In this document: positions 27,593-38,226 of the stretch, in pieces
Numbering within the stretch: the first letter of the stretch is position 1
Layout of the letters: the number at the start of each line of letters is the position of its first letter
Source: an uncultured Flavobacteriaceae bacterium
GTDB taxonomy: Bacteria > Bacteroidota > Bacteroidia > Flavobacteriales > Flavobacteriaceae
Length of the DNA stretch: 64,000 nucleotides
NCBI GenBank assembly: GCA_947500385.1
Contig: CANMSA010000009.1
Coordinates: forward strand, 160,371-224,370
Direction: 5' to 3'
The notes under the pieces: generated by a model
Told to the model about the DNA's origin: nothing
What the model saw: the letters and a program-made list of their open reading frames with translations, nothing else
Databases searched by the model: none
Translations under genes and position numbers: made by a program

Positions 27593-29446
27593 TTACCGTT
27601 TTCCCAGTTTCTTCTGTTGCTCCGCTTGATCCATCATTTCACGCATTTTACGCTGAAACTTGCTTTCTTTCTTGGGCTTCGCTTTATTTTCTTGAATTTG
27701 TGCATGAATCTTATCATTGTCTATAATGAAATTCTTGATGACCAACATGATTCCGATCGTAATAAGGTTTGAAACAAAATAGTACAGACTCAAACCACTG
27801 GCATAGTTGTTAAAGAAAATCAACATCATAAAGGGCATTAAATACATAATGAACTTCATATTCGGCATTCCAGGTTGGCTCGGCATATTCTGCCCTGTAG
27901 TCATCATCATATAAAAGAAGATGGCCACGGATGCCAATATGGGGAACAAACTAATATGATCGCCATAAAAAGGGATATTGAAAGGAAGTTGGGCAATGGT
28001 ATCATACGAAGAAAGATCTTCAGCCCATAGGAATGATTTTTGACGCAATGCAAAAGAGGTCGGGAAGAACATAAACAGCGCATAAAAAATGGGCATTTGC
28101 AGCAAAGCAGGTACACAACCGCTCATAGGGCTCACCCCCGCCTTGTTATAGAGCTTCATGGTCTCTTGTTGTTTTTTCATTGCATTGTCCTTGAATTTCT
28201 CACCAAGCTCGGTAATCTCCGGTTTCAACACCTTCATCTTCGCTTGCGACAAATACGATTTATACGTCACCGGCGACATGGCGAGTCGCACCAGAATGGT
28301 CATGACCACGATCGCGATACCGAAGGGCAAGAACGAACTTAAAAAAGTATAGAACGGGGTAAAGATATAGCGGTTGATCCAACCGAAAATTCCCCATCCA
28401 AACGGAATGGAATCTACCAATCCTAAATCTTCATACTGATCCAGCACCGCCACGTCGGTTGGCCCATAGTACCAATGCATATTTTGCGAAAACTCTCCAC
28501 CCGCTAATTTCAAAGGAACGACCGAGGTATATTCTTTTGTAAAACCAGCGGCCTTATCTTCTTCCTCTACAAGATTCTTAGAGGTAAGTTCAGCGGTGGC
28601 AAAATTTTCTTTGGTAACTAGGATAGAACTAAAGAAATGCTGTCGATAGGAGAGCCACTTCACATCTTCCTCCGTTTCTTCATCATCACTACCTTCCGAC
28701 AGTTTACTGATCTTATCGTCTTCATGGTTATAAGTCAACCGGGTATACCTGTTTTCATACTGAATACTCTTGTTGTGACGTATGCCCTTTAGGTTCCATT
28801 TCAAGGAAATGGGTTGGGAACCGTTCACCACCCCATTCAAGCCTTGGGACCGCACGGTAAAATCAACCAAATAATCATCTGGTTTCATTTCATACCGATA
28901 TTCAAGGAACTTATCATTGGCCACCTTCGCCTTCATCGACACGACTTGATTATCGCCGTTCTTGCTCACCGAAGGCTCAAAATACAGCTGTTCGGTGCTT
29001 AGCACCCTATTATCGGAGGTACTGAAATTTAATTCAAAGTTTGCGTTGCCCTCTTTTACCAAATAGACCGGAACCGAATCATATGTCTTGAACTGCTTCA
29101 TGCGGGCTTCCACAATCTGGCCGCCTTTGTTGCTGATTTCTAAATACAACAGGTTGTTCTCAAGCACCGTCGTACCTTCTTGGGGTGCCGTAAAACCAAA
29201 TGCACCAATACTGCCTTGGTAGTTTGCAACTGCCGTGGAGTCTTGCATATTTAAAGGTGCAGCCGCTTTTTCTTCCTCCACAACGGGGTTCGCCGCTTGT
29301 TTTTCTGCCTCTACCTGTTCTTGTTTGGCTTTTTCAGCAGCCAATTCTTCGGGAGTAGGTTGATTTTGATAAAACCAAAAAATTAAAATACCAAATATGA
29401 GCACAAAACCTATGATGGTATTTATGTCTAACTTCTTTTCTTCCAT
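27593..29446 (-). CDS. yidC: Membrane protein insertase YidC
   Basis: The 617-residue product inserts and folds inner-membrane proteins alone or with SecYEG. The start at 29446 (MEEKKLDINTIIGFV) gives the first membrane segment at about 8-26; the longer frame adds 20 unlikely residues. A large periplasmic beta domain spans about 80-340. The C-terminal insertase core begins near 365 (FGIAIVVMTILVRLAMSPVT), with the conserved hydrophilic-groove Arg, the SYLSQAKMKVLKPE cytoplasmic loop and PALLQMPIFYALF. The tail is basic, typical for ribosome contact. It lies 108 bp downstream of pyrG on the same strand. Confidence 0.97.
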   Translation of the reverse strand: MEEKKLDINTIIGFVLIFGILIFWFYQNQPTPEELAAEKAKQEQVEAEKQAANPVVEEEKAAAPLNMQDSTAVANYQGSIGAFGFTAPQEGTTVLENNLLYLEISNKGGQIVEARMKQFKTYDSVPVYLVKEGNANFELNFSTSDNRVLSTEQLYFEPSVSKNGDNQVVSMKAKVANDKFLEYRYEMKPDDYLVDFTVRSQGLNGVVNGSQPISLKWNLKGIRHNKSIQYENRYTRLTYNHEDDKISKLSEGSDDEETEEDVKWLSYRQHFFSSILVTKENFATAELTSKNLVEEEDKAAGFTKEYTSVVPLKLAGGEFSQNMHWYYGPTDVAVLDQYEDLGLVDSIPFGWGIFGWINRYIFTPFYTFLSSFLPFGIAIVVMTILVRLAMSPVTYKSYLSQAKMKVLKPEITELGEKFKDNAMKKQQETMKLYNKAGVSPMSGCVPALLQMPIFYALFMFFPTSFALRQKSFLWAEDLSSYDTIAQLPFNIPFYGDHISLFPILASVAIFFYMMMTTGQNMPSQPGMPNMKFIMYLMPFMMLIFFNNYASGLSLYYFVSNLITIGIMLVIKNFIIDNDKIHAQIQENKAKPKKESKFQRKMREMMDQAEQQKKLGKR

Positions 29447-29554
29447 GTATGTTCGTTTACCGCTAGGATCTATATGTACACCTTGCGTGTGGTTTGTTAC
29501 AAGCAACTACCATACGCACTATGGCAAGGGCAAATATATGCCCAATTCTACAGT

Positions 29555-31252
<1,698 letters not shown>

Positions 31253-31483
31253 TTATTGCTTCGGAAAATCTTTTTGTATTTTTCGAACAAGCCCTTCCAG
31301 TCCGTTTATCTTAATCTCCGTCATTGATTGTAGCAGCACACCAAGTTTTCCTTCGGGATAGCCTTTTTGTTGAAACCATATCAAATACGGCTCCGGTAAA
31401 TCGACCAAATAACGCCCTTTGAACTTCCCGAATGGCATTCTATAATGTGCCAACTCTATTAATTTTTGAGAATCCGGCATCAT
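31253..31483 (-). CDS. DUF3820-family small protein
   Basis: The 76-residue protein matches DUF3820: MPFGKFKGRYLVDLPEPYLIWF, then a helix with GKLGVLLQSMTEIKINGLE. The family is small, cytoplasmic and of unknown biochemical role. It lies 60 bp upstream of pyrG on the same strand and may be co-transcribed. Two adjacent ATG codons (31483, 31480) are possible starts. Confidence 0.85.
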   Translation of the reverse strand: MMPDSQKLIELAHYRMPFGKFKGRYLVDLPEPYLIWFQQKGYPEGKLGVLLQSMTEIKINGLEGLVRKIQKDFPKQ

Positions 31484-31691
31484 ACAACTGGAAGTAAATC
31501 ACCAAACAAGGTTGCCACCTCGGAAAGTAGGTTCCACATTCTATTTCGACATAAGCTTCTGGACATATCCACGTAAGTTAGCGGGTAAAGATACTATTGT
31601 TATCTTTGATATTACCGCTAGGGGCCTGTGGTCACATAGATTGTATCGTTCAGGGCCACCGCTTTTAAACAACAACCTTAATGCACACCAT

Positions 31692-32561
31692 ATGAAAAGA
31701 AGAACATTTATAGGCAGCTCCGCTGCTGCATCCGTGGGAATGTTGGCTTGCAATACCACTAACGCAATGCCAGTTGCAACGAACACTCCTTTGAAATTGA
31801 AAGGCAACATCAACCACAGTGCCTGTTATTGGTGTTATGGATCTATTCCCTTGGAAGAGTTTTTACAGGATTTGAACGAATTGGGTATGAAAGCAATTGA
31901 TTTGACAGGACCGGAAGATTGGCCCTTGTTAAAAAAGTACAACATACACGCCTCTATGTGCTGGGGTGCCGAAATAAGCCTTACGGAAGGCTGGAACGAC
32001 CCCCAGTACCATGAAACGCTTATTAAAAATTATACCGAAATGATTCCCAAGGTAGCTGAAGCTGGATATACCAACCTAATCTGTTTTAGTGGAAATCGAA
32101 GGGGGATGGACGATGCGGTCGGGTTAACCAATTGTGTAAACGGACTCAAACAAATACTCCCCTTGGCCGAGGAACATGGGGTGGTGGTTCAAATGGAACT
32201 GCTTAACTCAAAAGTAAACCACAAAGACTATATGTGCGACCATACCGAATGGGGGGTTGCGCTCTGCAAGCAGTTAGGCTCCGAGAACTTTAAACTACTC
32301 TACGATATTTACCATATGCAGATCATGGAAGGAGATATCATTCGAAACATTCAAGACTATCATGAATATTTTGGCCATTACCATACCGGGGGAAATCCTG
32401 GGAGAAACGAAATCAACGATTCTCAAGAGTTAAACTACCCGGCCATTATGAAGGCGATCCTGGCTACAGGATTTAAGGGCCATGTAGCACAAGAGTTTAT
32501 TCCGACCTATAAAGATAAAATTGCCGCTTTGAAGGAAGGTATTTACATCTGTGATGTATGA
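31692..32561 (+). CDS. Secreted sugar isomerase-like TIM-barrel protein (hydroxypyruvate isomerase-like)
   Basis: The start at 31692 (MKRRTFIGSSAAASVGMLAC) gives a twin-arginine-like signal, and Cys20 could be a lipobox cysteine; the longer frame has 60 extra residues without such a signal. The 289-residue product fits the xylose-isomerase-like TIM barrel. The closest pattern is hydroxypyruvate isomerase: MELLNSKVNHKDYMCD, KLLYDIYHMQIMEGD, GHYHTGGNPGRNEI, QELNYPAIM and HVAQEFIPT, with Glu/Asp/His/Glu as divalent-metal ligands. It likely interconverts a keto and aldo sugar or acid in the periplasm. The substrate is inferred only from family. Confidence 0.85.
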   Translation: MKRRTFIGSSAAASVGMLACNTTNAMPVATNTPLKLKGNINHSACYWCYGSIPLEEFLQDLNELGMKAIDLTGPEDWPLLKKYNIHASMCWGAEISLTEGWNDPQYHETLIKNYTEMIPKVAEAGYTNLICFSGNRRGMDDAVGLTNCVNGLKQILPLAEEHGVVVQMELLNSKVNHKDYMCDHTEWGVALCKQLGSENFKLLYDIYHMQIMEGDIIRNIQDYHEYFGHYHTGGNPGRNEINDSQELNYPAIMKAILATGFKGHVAQEFIPTYKDKIAALKEGIYICDV

Positions 32562-32736
32562 GATATAGCATGCGCTTTTGTCGCTTTAAATGACCTCGTC
32601 TTCCATTCGTTTAAACTGCAAGAATACCATTTAAGAAAATACGATATAAGCGTTTTTCTACGTTATACGACTACCTCTAACACCACCTAATATTAAACCT
32701 TCAGGTGTTTTAGGGGTCCAAAGAAAAACCAGAATC

Positions 32737-33837
32737 ATGAAAACCCAAATTGGTATTCTTTTTACCTTGTTGTTCGTACTTAATGGTTGTTCAAAAGACA
32801 GTTCTGACAACCCCACCCTGCCAACAGATCAAACGCCAGAATCTACGGGACTTTATTTCCCTCCCATAGGTTCCGATACATGGGAAACTACTTCCATTTC
32901 AGAAGCAGGATGGAATACGGCCGCGGAACAGCCCCTTTTAGACTTCTTAGCCGAAAAAAACACCAAGGCGTTCTTACTGTTAAAAGATGGAAAAATAGTG
33001 ATTGAAGCCTATTTAAATGATGGTGACATGGCTAGTAACCTTCCTTGGTATTCCGTTGGAAAAACCCTTTCGGCCTTTACGGTCGGGGTGGCGCAACAGG
33101 AAGGGTTCTTATCATTGTCAGACTCCTCTTCGGACTACTTGGGCCAGGGATGGTCCAGTCTCAACAATACGGAAGAAGCAAAAATTACCTTGAAACATCA
33201 CATTACGATGACCACGGGCCTGGATTATAATGTAGCCAACGAAAACTGCACCGATGCCGAATGCCTTGATTTTTTAAATGAGCCAGGCAGTTTCTGGTAT
33301 TACCATAACGCCGCATACACCTTAAATCATGCCATCGTAGCAGGTGCAGTAGGAATGGACTATGATTCCTATTTCAATTCAAAACTTAAAAACACAATTG
33401 GTATGGACGGTGCTTGGGTTCAATTGGGCTATGCGCGTGTCTTTTACAGCACTGCCCGAAGCATGGCACGTTTTGGACTGTTGAACCTAAACAAAGGCAC
33501 ATGGGAAGACCAACCCATCCTTACAGAGGCTTCCTTCTTTACAGAAATGACCACTAGTTCCCAAGATCTCAACAAAGCCTATGGTTACCTATGGTGGTTG
33601 AACGGGAAAGATAGTTTTAAAGCGCCTGGCCTGGAGTTGACCTTCCCTGGTATGTTGATTCCAAATGCGCCAAATGACTTAATAGCGGGCCTTGGCAAGA
33701 ATGACCAGAAATTACATATAGTTCCTAGTGAAGGACTGGTGCTTGTTCGTATGGGCGACGATGCCGGAGAATCCCTTTTGGGCCCCTCTAGTTTTGATAA
33801 TGAGCTATGGGAAAAGATCAATGCCTTGATCAATTAG
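32737..33837 (+). CDS. Serine hydrolase lipoprotein, beta-lactamase/class C family
   Basis: The 366-residue product has a lipoprotein signal with Cys18 (VLNGCSKDSSDN). The serine-hydrolase motifs are SVGK at 106-109 (Ser106 nucleophile, Lys109 base) and YHN at 189-191 (YxN). The barrel-sandwich fold of penicillin-binding-like esterases and beta-lactamases fits throughout. It probably hydrolyses an ester, amide or D-peptide in the periplasm or at the cell surface. Its 3' end overlaps the convergent amidase gene by 8 bp. It is not closely similar to the partial serine hydrolase at the left edge. Confidence 0.88.
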   Translation: MKTQIGILFTLLFVLNGCSKDSSDNPTLPTDQTPESTGLYFPPIGSDTWETTSISEAGWNTAAEQPLLDFLAEKNTKAFLLLKDGKIVIEAYLNDGDMASNLPWYSVGKTLSAFTVGVAQQEGFLSLSDSSSDYLGQGWSSLNNTEEAKITLKHHITMTTGLDYNVANENCTDAECLDFLNEPGSFWYYHNAAYTLNHAIVAGAVGMDYDSYFNSKLKNTIGMDGAWVQLGYARVFYSTARSMARFGLLNLNKGTWEDQPILTEASFFTEMTTSSQDLNKAYGYLWWLNGKDSFKAPGLELTFPGMLIPNAPNDLIAGLGKNDQKLHIVPSEGLVLVRMGDDAGESLLGPSSFDNELWEKINALIN

Positions 33838-35524
33838 CCATTTCCGGTGGAATCTTACGAACGTTGGTGGCTTGCTCAAAAGCGATACCTACTTCCAACA
33901 GCAATGCTTCTTGAAAAGGTTTTCCGATAAGCGTAAGATTCATTGGTTGCCCCGTAGCTTGGTAGGCCATTGGTACCCCTAAGGCAGGATATTTGGCAAC
34001 GGCCGCATAACCCGCATGGTAATTATTGATCGATAATATGGCGTCTAACCGATAGGTATCCAAAGCTGCATCAAAAAAAGTACGGGCCTTCTTTTCCAAG
34101 TCGGCTATGTTGGTTTTTAGTGCTTCCTGTGTAGTCGTGTCCTTCAAAATACCCCGAAACAATGCTTGCCCATAGGGAATACGTGTTACGGAATCTTCTG
34201 CATTAAAGGTGACCAAATCCGCTATCGAACGCACCGGCACTTGCGCTCTATTCGCATACAAGCCCAAATAACGGGGCAGATCATTGCGCATATCAATATT
34301 CAGAATACTGAGAAACCCTTTCAACTGAATGGATGGGGGATCTACTTCGACAATCACGGCTCCTTGTGAGCGAAGTTTTTCTACGGTCATTTTGTAAATA
34401 GGGTCCTCTTCCAGTAGTTTTTTAAGTGCGCCAAGGCGTTTTCCTTCCAAAGTAGACGATTTGTGTACGGTCTCATGAAAAACATGTTTCGTTGCCACCG
34501 ATTTGGTATCCGCTTCATCCCTACCCGTCATCGCAGATAGTACAATGGCATTGTCGGTTACGTTTTTGGTCATTGGCCCGGGAGTATCAAGGGTGCTTGA
34601 TATGGGAACAATACCACTTCTGCTCAACAGCCCGATGGTAGGTTTTAGACCCACCACCGAATTTTGGCCGCTTGGTGAAAGAATGGAGCCCGATGTTTCG
34701 GTCCCCACTGCCGCTACCGCATAATTCGCTGCTACGGCCGTTCCGCTACCTGAACTAGAGCCGCCGGTTTCAAATATGCGGCGCCCATAAGGGTTTAAGG
34801 TTTGCCCACCAATGGCACTATACCCAACAGGACATCCCTCGCACAGATAATAGGCCCACTCACTTAAATTTACCTTTCCCAGAATCAAAGCCCCATTTCG
34901 TTTCAATTGCCGAACTACAAAAGCATCTCCCGTAATATTGTGCTCCAAGGCAATGGATCCGGCGGTGGTTGTCATGCCCTGGGCATTGATATTGTCTTTC
35001 AGCAAAATCGGCATTCCATAAATGGGATGTTGATTCCCTAAAGTAGTTCTCTTTCGCAGTGCATCCAGTTTTCTTGCCTCCGCCACCACATTTTCATTAA
35101 GCGCGATTACAGTATTTAAAGTAGTGGCATTATCCAATTCATACGTATAAATACGGTAGAGATAAAACAACACCAGTTGCTCGTAGGTAAGCATCCCACT
35201 GGCGATGTGTGCCTGTATTGTTGGAATGTCTTGTTCTAAAATCAATGGCCTTAACGCCCTGTAATCTGCCCCGGACATTTTAGAAACTTCCTGGTACAAG
35301 GGAGCAAAAACCTCGTTTTTATCCAACACTTTTGATTGGATCAACTGGTAACGCATCCGCTTAATTTCGTGATCTTGATTCGCGGCAACTTCTGAAGAGT
35401 CATTATAGGGAGTCCACAGCAATAGCTCCTCTTTCCCTACCGGCTTGTCCTGTTTACAGGATATATAGAGCAACATGAAAAGTAAAAAGACGAGCCAGCT
35501 TATTTTTGTTTTAGGATGCTCCAT
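33830..35524 (-). CDS. Amidase-signature lipoprotein
   Basis: The 564-residue enzyme has a lipoprotein signal (Cys23 in LLYISCKQDK) and the amidase-signature domain: the catalytic Lys in ILLKDNINAQG, the Gly/Ser loop GGSSSGSGTAVAANYAVAA with the bridging serine, and the nucleophile in GTETSGSILSP. The family cleaves carboxamides with a Ser-cisSer-Lys triad. The lipoprotein signal places it in the periplasm or on the outer membrane. Its first 25 nt overlap the end of the upstream DUF2911 gene on the same strand, which suggests coupled translation. Confidence 0.92.
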   Translation of the reverse strand: MEHPKTKISWLVFLLFMLLYISCKQDKPVGKEELLLWTPYNDSSEVAANQDHEIKRMRYQLIQSKVLDKNEVFAPLYQEVSKMSGADYRALRPLILEQDIPTIQAHIASGMLTYEQLVLFYLYRIYTYELDNATTLNTVIALNENVVAEARKLDALRKRTTLGNQHPIYGMPILLKDNINAQGMTTTAGSIALEHNITGDAFVVRQLKRNGALILGKVNLSEWAYYLCEGCPVGYSAIGGQTLNPYGRRIFETGGSSSGSGTAVAANYAVAAVGTETSGSILSPSGQNSVVGLKPTIGLLSRSGIVPISSTLDTPGPMTKNVTDNAIVLSAMTGRDEADTKSVATKHVFHETVHKSSTLEGKRLGALKKLLEEDPIYKMTVEKLRSQGAVIVEVDPPSIQLKGFLSILNIDMRNDLPRYLGLYANRAQVPVRSIADLVTFNAEDSVTRIPYGQALFRGILKDTTTQEALKTNIADLEKKARTFFDAALDTYRLDAILSINNYHAGYAAVAKYPALGVPMAYQATGQPMNLTLIGKPFQEALLLEVGIAFEQATNVRKIPPEMAN

Positions 35525-36354
35525 GTTTCAATATTCTTTTGATTCATTCGAACGAACTCATCTTTTCCAAGCGCTTCTGCAAGTTTAAGACTTTTCTTCG
35601 CCGATCCAATAGCGGCATCGTACCGTCCTAAGGCAGCTTCCACCAACGACTTTACCCTGTGAAAATAATAGGTGTCGCCTCCCAATTCCAAGGCTTTGTT
35701 TAGGTAGGCCAAAGAAGTATCGTAATCCGTTTCCTGCTCTTGAAGGTACCGTGCCGCTTCATAGTAGGTTTGCGCCGTTGGGTTGTTCGCCAATTCCCCC
35801 TCGATTTCTTTCAACATTTGGGTATGGGTATCCACCTTTAGCGGAACACTAATTTTGGTACGTTCCCAAATCAACGTCAGTTGTGCGGAATCGTGCGTCA
35901 AATGCTCAAAGGAAATAAGGAAATTTTCTTGTAAATAAGGAATTTTTTCAGGTTTGACCGCCACCCTAAAGGCATCTTCCGTAGGATCGTAATCATTTCT
36001 ACCATCTCCCCAATGGGCCGTGTTTTTGTGGAAGACCACTTGCCATTCTTCGGCCTCGGGAAAGGCATACAGCGCATAGGTACCCGGTGGCAAAACATGG
36101 CCTTTAACGGTAACCTCGGAGTCGACGGTGATTTTTGTGGAAGCATTTGCCCCCACACGCCAAATACGACCATAGGGAACCAAGTCACCGAAAATGGTTC
36201 TACCCTTTACCGCGGGACGGGAGTACTGTATCTCAATGGTGGTGAGCCCTACATCTTGGGTCAAATGGCTAGCAGGACTTGCTTTGGGATGTTGTAGTTG
36301 CGCCGAAAGAAGCGACATGCATAGTAACAGTGCTATGGTAGCAACCGTTTTCAA
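35500..36354 (-). CDS. DUF2911-domain protein with C-terminal TPR
   Basis: The 284-residue secreted protein has a signal peptide (1-18). Residues about 22-165 form a DUF2911 domain, recognisable from IEIQYSRPAVKGRTIFGDLVPYG, IWRVGANASTKI and LPPGTYALYAFPE. The C-terminal 100 residues contain TPR-like helices (AQTYYEAARYLQE, SLAYLNKALELG). DUF2911 is common in Bacteroidota and its function is not established. It overlaps ftsY by 4 nt upstream and the amidase by 25 nt downstream, so the three genes are probably one transcript. Confidence 0.88.
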   Translation of the reverse strand: MKTVATIALLLCMSLLSAQLQHPKASPASHLTQDVGLTTIEIQYSRPAVKGRTIFGDLVPYGRIWRVGANASTKITVDSEVTVKGHVLPPGTYALYAFPEAEEWQVVFHKNTAHWGDGRNDYDPTEDAFRVAVKPEKIPYLQENFLISFEHLTHDSAQLTLIWERTKISVPLKVDTHTQMLKEIEGELANNPTAQTYYEAARYLQEQETDYDTSLAYLNKALELGGDTYYFHRVKSLVEAALGRYDAAIGSAKKSLKLAEALGKDEFVRMNQKNIETWSILKQK

Positions 36355-37313
36355 TCGGTGGTTTTAAAAAATGAATCTACGAACTCGTATTTATTGAAGA
36401 CCTGCAAATCCTCAATACCTTCACCTACTCCTATATACTTAACGGGTATTTGAAATTGATCCGATATCCCTATTACCACCCCGCCCTTTGCGGTACCATC
36501 TAGTTTAGTGACGGCTAAAGAAGTAACCTCTGTCGCTTTTGTAAACTGTTTGGCTTGCTCAAAGGCATTTTGCCCGGTAGAACCATCCAGCACCAAAAGC
36601 ACCTCATGCGGGGTATCCTCCACTACCTTTTGCATGACTCTTTTCACCTTGGTCAATTCATTCATTAAATTCACCTTATTATGCAAACGGCCGGCCGTAT
36701 CGATGATAACCACGTCGGCACCTTGGGTAACCGCAGAGCTAAGCGTATCGAACGCCACAGATGCGGGATCACTACCCATTTGCTGCTTTACGATTGGGAT
36801 TCCTACCCTATCGGCCCACACCTCAAGCTGGTCGATCGCCGCCGCCCTAAAGGTATCTGCGGCACCGAGTACCACTTTGTATCCTTGGTTCTTTAATTGA
36901 TAGGCCAGTTTTCCGATAGTGGTAGTTTTGCCGACGCCATTGACCCCGACTACCATGATTACATAGGGTTTAACATTCTGCGGAATAGTAATTTCAGTGG
37001 CATTTCCCGTATTGGTCTCCGAAAGCAATCCGGCAATTTCTTCTCTTAAGATCTTATTAAGTTCGTCCGTTCCTAAATACTTATCCTGGGCTACCCGCGC
37101 TTCTATTCGTTTGATTATTTTTAAAGTGGTGTCAACCCCCACATCAGAGGATACCAATACCTCTTCAAGATTATCGAGGACATCATCGTCTACCTTTGAT
37201 TTACCCGCAACCGCCTTGGTTAATTTACCAAAAAAACTATCCTTGGATTTCTCGAGACCTTTGTCTAGATTTTCCTTTTTCTTGGAGGAGAATATATTCT
37301 TGAACAAACTCAT
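36351..37313 (-). CDS. ftsY: Signal recognition particle receptor FtsY
   Basis: The 320-residue GTPase docks SRP-ribosome complexes at the membrane for co-translational insertion. The NG domain is complete: N-domain helices (about 20-95), P-loop GVNGVGKTTTIGK near 124-136, DTFRAAAIDQL, DTAGRLHNKVNLM and the TKLDGTAKGG guanine-specificity motif, ending in GVGEGIEDLQVF. It has only a short lysine-rich N-terminus instead of a long acidic A domain, which is normal in Bacteroidota. It lies in a row with rpmB, rpmG and the DUF4295 gene. Confidence 0.97.
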   Translation of the reverse strand: MSLFKNIFSSKKKENLDKGLEKSKDSFFGKLTKAVAGKSKVDDDVLDNLEEVLVSSDVGVDTTLKIIKRIEARVAQDKYLGTDELNKILREEIAGLLSETNTGNATEITIPQNVKPYVIMVVGVNGVGKTTTIGKLAYQLKNQGYKVVLGAADTFRAAAIDQLEVWADRVGIPIVKQQMGSDPASVAFDTLSSAVTQGADVVIIDTAGRLHNKVNLMNELTKVKRVMQKVVEDTPHEVLLVLDGSTGQNAFEQAKQFTKATEVTSLAVTKLDGTAKGGVVIGISDQFQIPVKYIGVGEGIEDLQVFNKYEFVDSFFKTTD

Positions 37314-37474
37314 TTTCTATGTAAATACGTTGATTCAAATATAAGAAAGTAAAAAGCAATAATAAGAGTGCCGATACGAAGAATACAGAATTAATTACAG
37401 TTGTGATTTTCGAACACTTGGCTTTGCCATGCTCGATTCGAAACTGTCAAATCTTAGGTAGGCATGGTCCATAA

Positions 37475-37507
37475 AAAAAGCCACCCTCTTTCGAAAGCAG
37501 CTTTGTA
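37475..37507 (-). terminator. Possible weak hairpin after the DUF4295 gene
   Basis: On the minus strand AAGC and CTTTC pair with GAAAG and GGCTT with internal mismatches, followed by a run of T. It lies between the DUF4295 gene and ftsY and may attenuate transcription into ftsY. Confidence 0.35.
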
Positions 37508-37526
37508 TATTTTGATGAAGGCCCTT

Positions 37527-37679
37527 TTATTTCTTAGCCAACCATTCGTTTACCAATTCAGGAGACATTACGGACTCACTGAACGTATAAGCCCCTGTCT
37601 TAGGAGACTTTACCATTTTGATGGCTTTCGTCAATCTTTTTGAACTTGTTTGTAAACTTGCTACCGTTTTCTTTGCCAT
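37527..37679 (-). CDS. DUF4295 small protein
   Basis: This 50-residue gene encodes a basic protein beginning MAKKTVASLQTSSKRLTKAI and ending SPELVNEWLAKK. It matches DUF4295, a Bacteroidota-specific family found directly downstream of rpmG. The conserved position suggests a ribosome-associated role, but none is proven. It is 44 bp after rpmG on the same strand. Confidence 0.88.
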   Translation of the reverse strand: MAKKTVASLQTSSKRLTKAIKMVKSPKTGAYTFSESVMSPELVNEWLAKK

Positions 37680-37723
37680 GACTCAACGTATATTTAATAA
37701 TTTTCGTAAGCGCGAAAATCGTG

Positions 37724-37906
37724 TTACTTAATTTCTTTGTGAACCGTCATTCTCCTTAGAATGGGATTGTACTTTTTCAACTCCATTCTTTCCGGAGTGT
37801 TCTTTTTGTTTTTGGTAGTGATATACCGAGAAGTTCCAGGTTGCCCTGATTCTTTATGCTCTGTACATTCCAAAATAACCTGTACTCTGTTACCTTTTTT
37901 TGCCAT
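37724..37906 (-). CDS. rpmG: 50S ribosomal protein L33
   Basis: The 60-residue basic protein carries L33 motifs [37 protein letters not shown] and the C-terminal HKEIK. Only one cysteine (in LECTE) is present, so it is the zinc-free (C-minus) form. It follows rpmB by 18 bp. Confidence 0.97.
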   Translation of the reverse strand: MAKKGNRVQVILECTEHKESGQPGTSRYITTKNKKNTPERMELKKYNPILRRMTVHKEIK

Positions 37907-37924
37907 CGTTGTCTTTTTTTCGGA

Positions 37925-38161
37925 CTATTTGATCAATCCTTGCGCCCTTGCTTCTTTCAAAACAGCGGAAATCCCTTTTTTATTGATGATTTTCAAACCT
38001 TTTGCGGAAACCTTAAGTGTTACCCAACGGTCTTCCTCAGGGATGTAAAAACGTTTTTTGGAAAGATTTACGTCAAATCTTCTTTTGGTCTTATTGATAG
38101 AGAAAGAAACGTTGTTTCCGAACATTGCTCTCTTTCCTGTAATTTCACAAACTTTTGACAT
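37925..38161 (-). CDS. rpmB: 50S ribosomal protein L28
   Basis: The 78-residue protein starts MSKVCEITGKRAMFGNNVS and contains FDVNLSKKRFYIPEEDRWVTLKVSAKGL, the standard L28 pattern in Bacteroidota. It is the first gene of the rpmB-rpmG-DUF4295 group and lies 65 bp downstream of cinA on the same strand. Confidence 0.97.
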   Translation of the reverse strand: MSKVCEITGKRAMFGNNVSFSINKTKRRFDVNLSKKRFYIPEEDRWVTLKVSAKGLKIINKKGISAVLKEARAQGLIK

Positions 38162-38226
38162 TACGCTGATTTTTTTAAACAGGCTGCAAATTTAGGTGAT
38201 TTTTCCGGGACGGACAAGCTTCTACT

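Noticed and set aside
32680..32712. Inverted AACACC / GGTGTT upstream of the serine hydrolase lipoprotein
   Set aside because: The stem is short with a long loop; too weak to call a terminator or operator.
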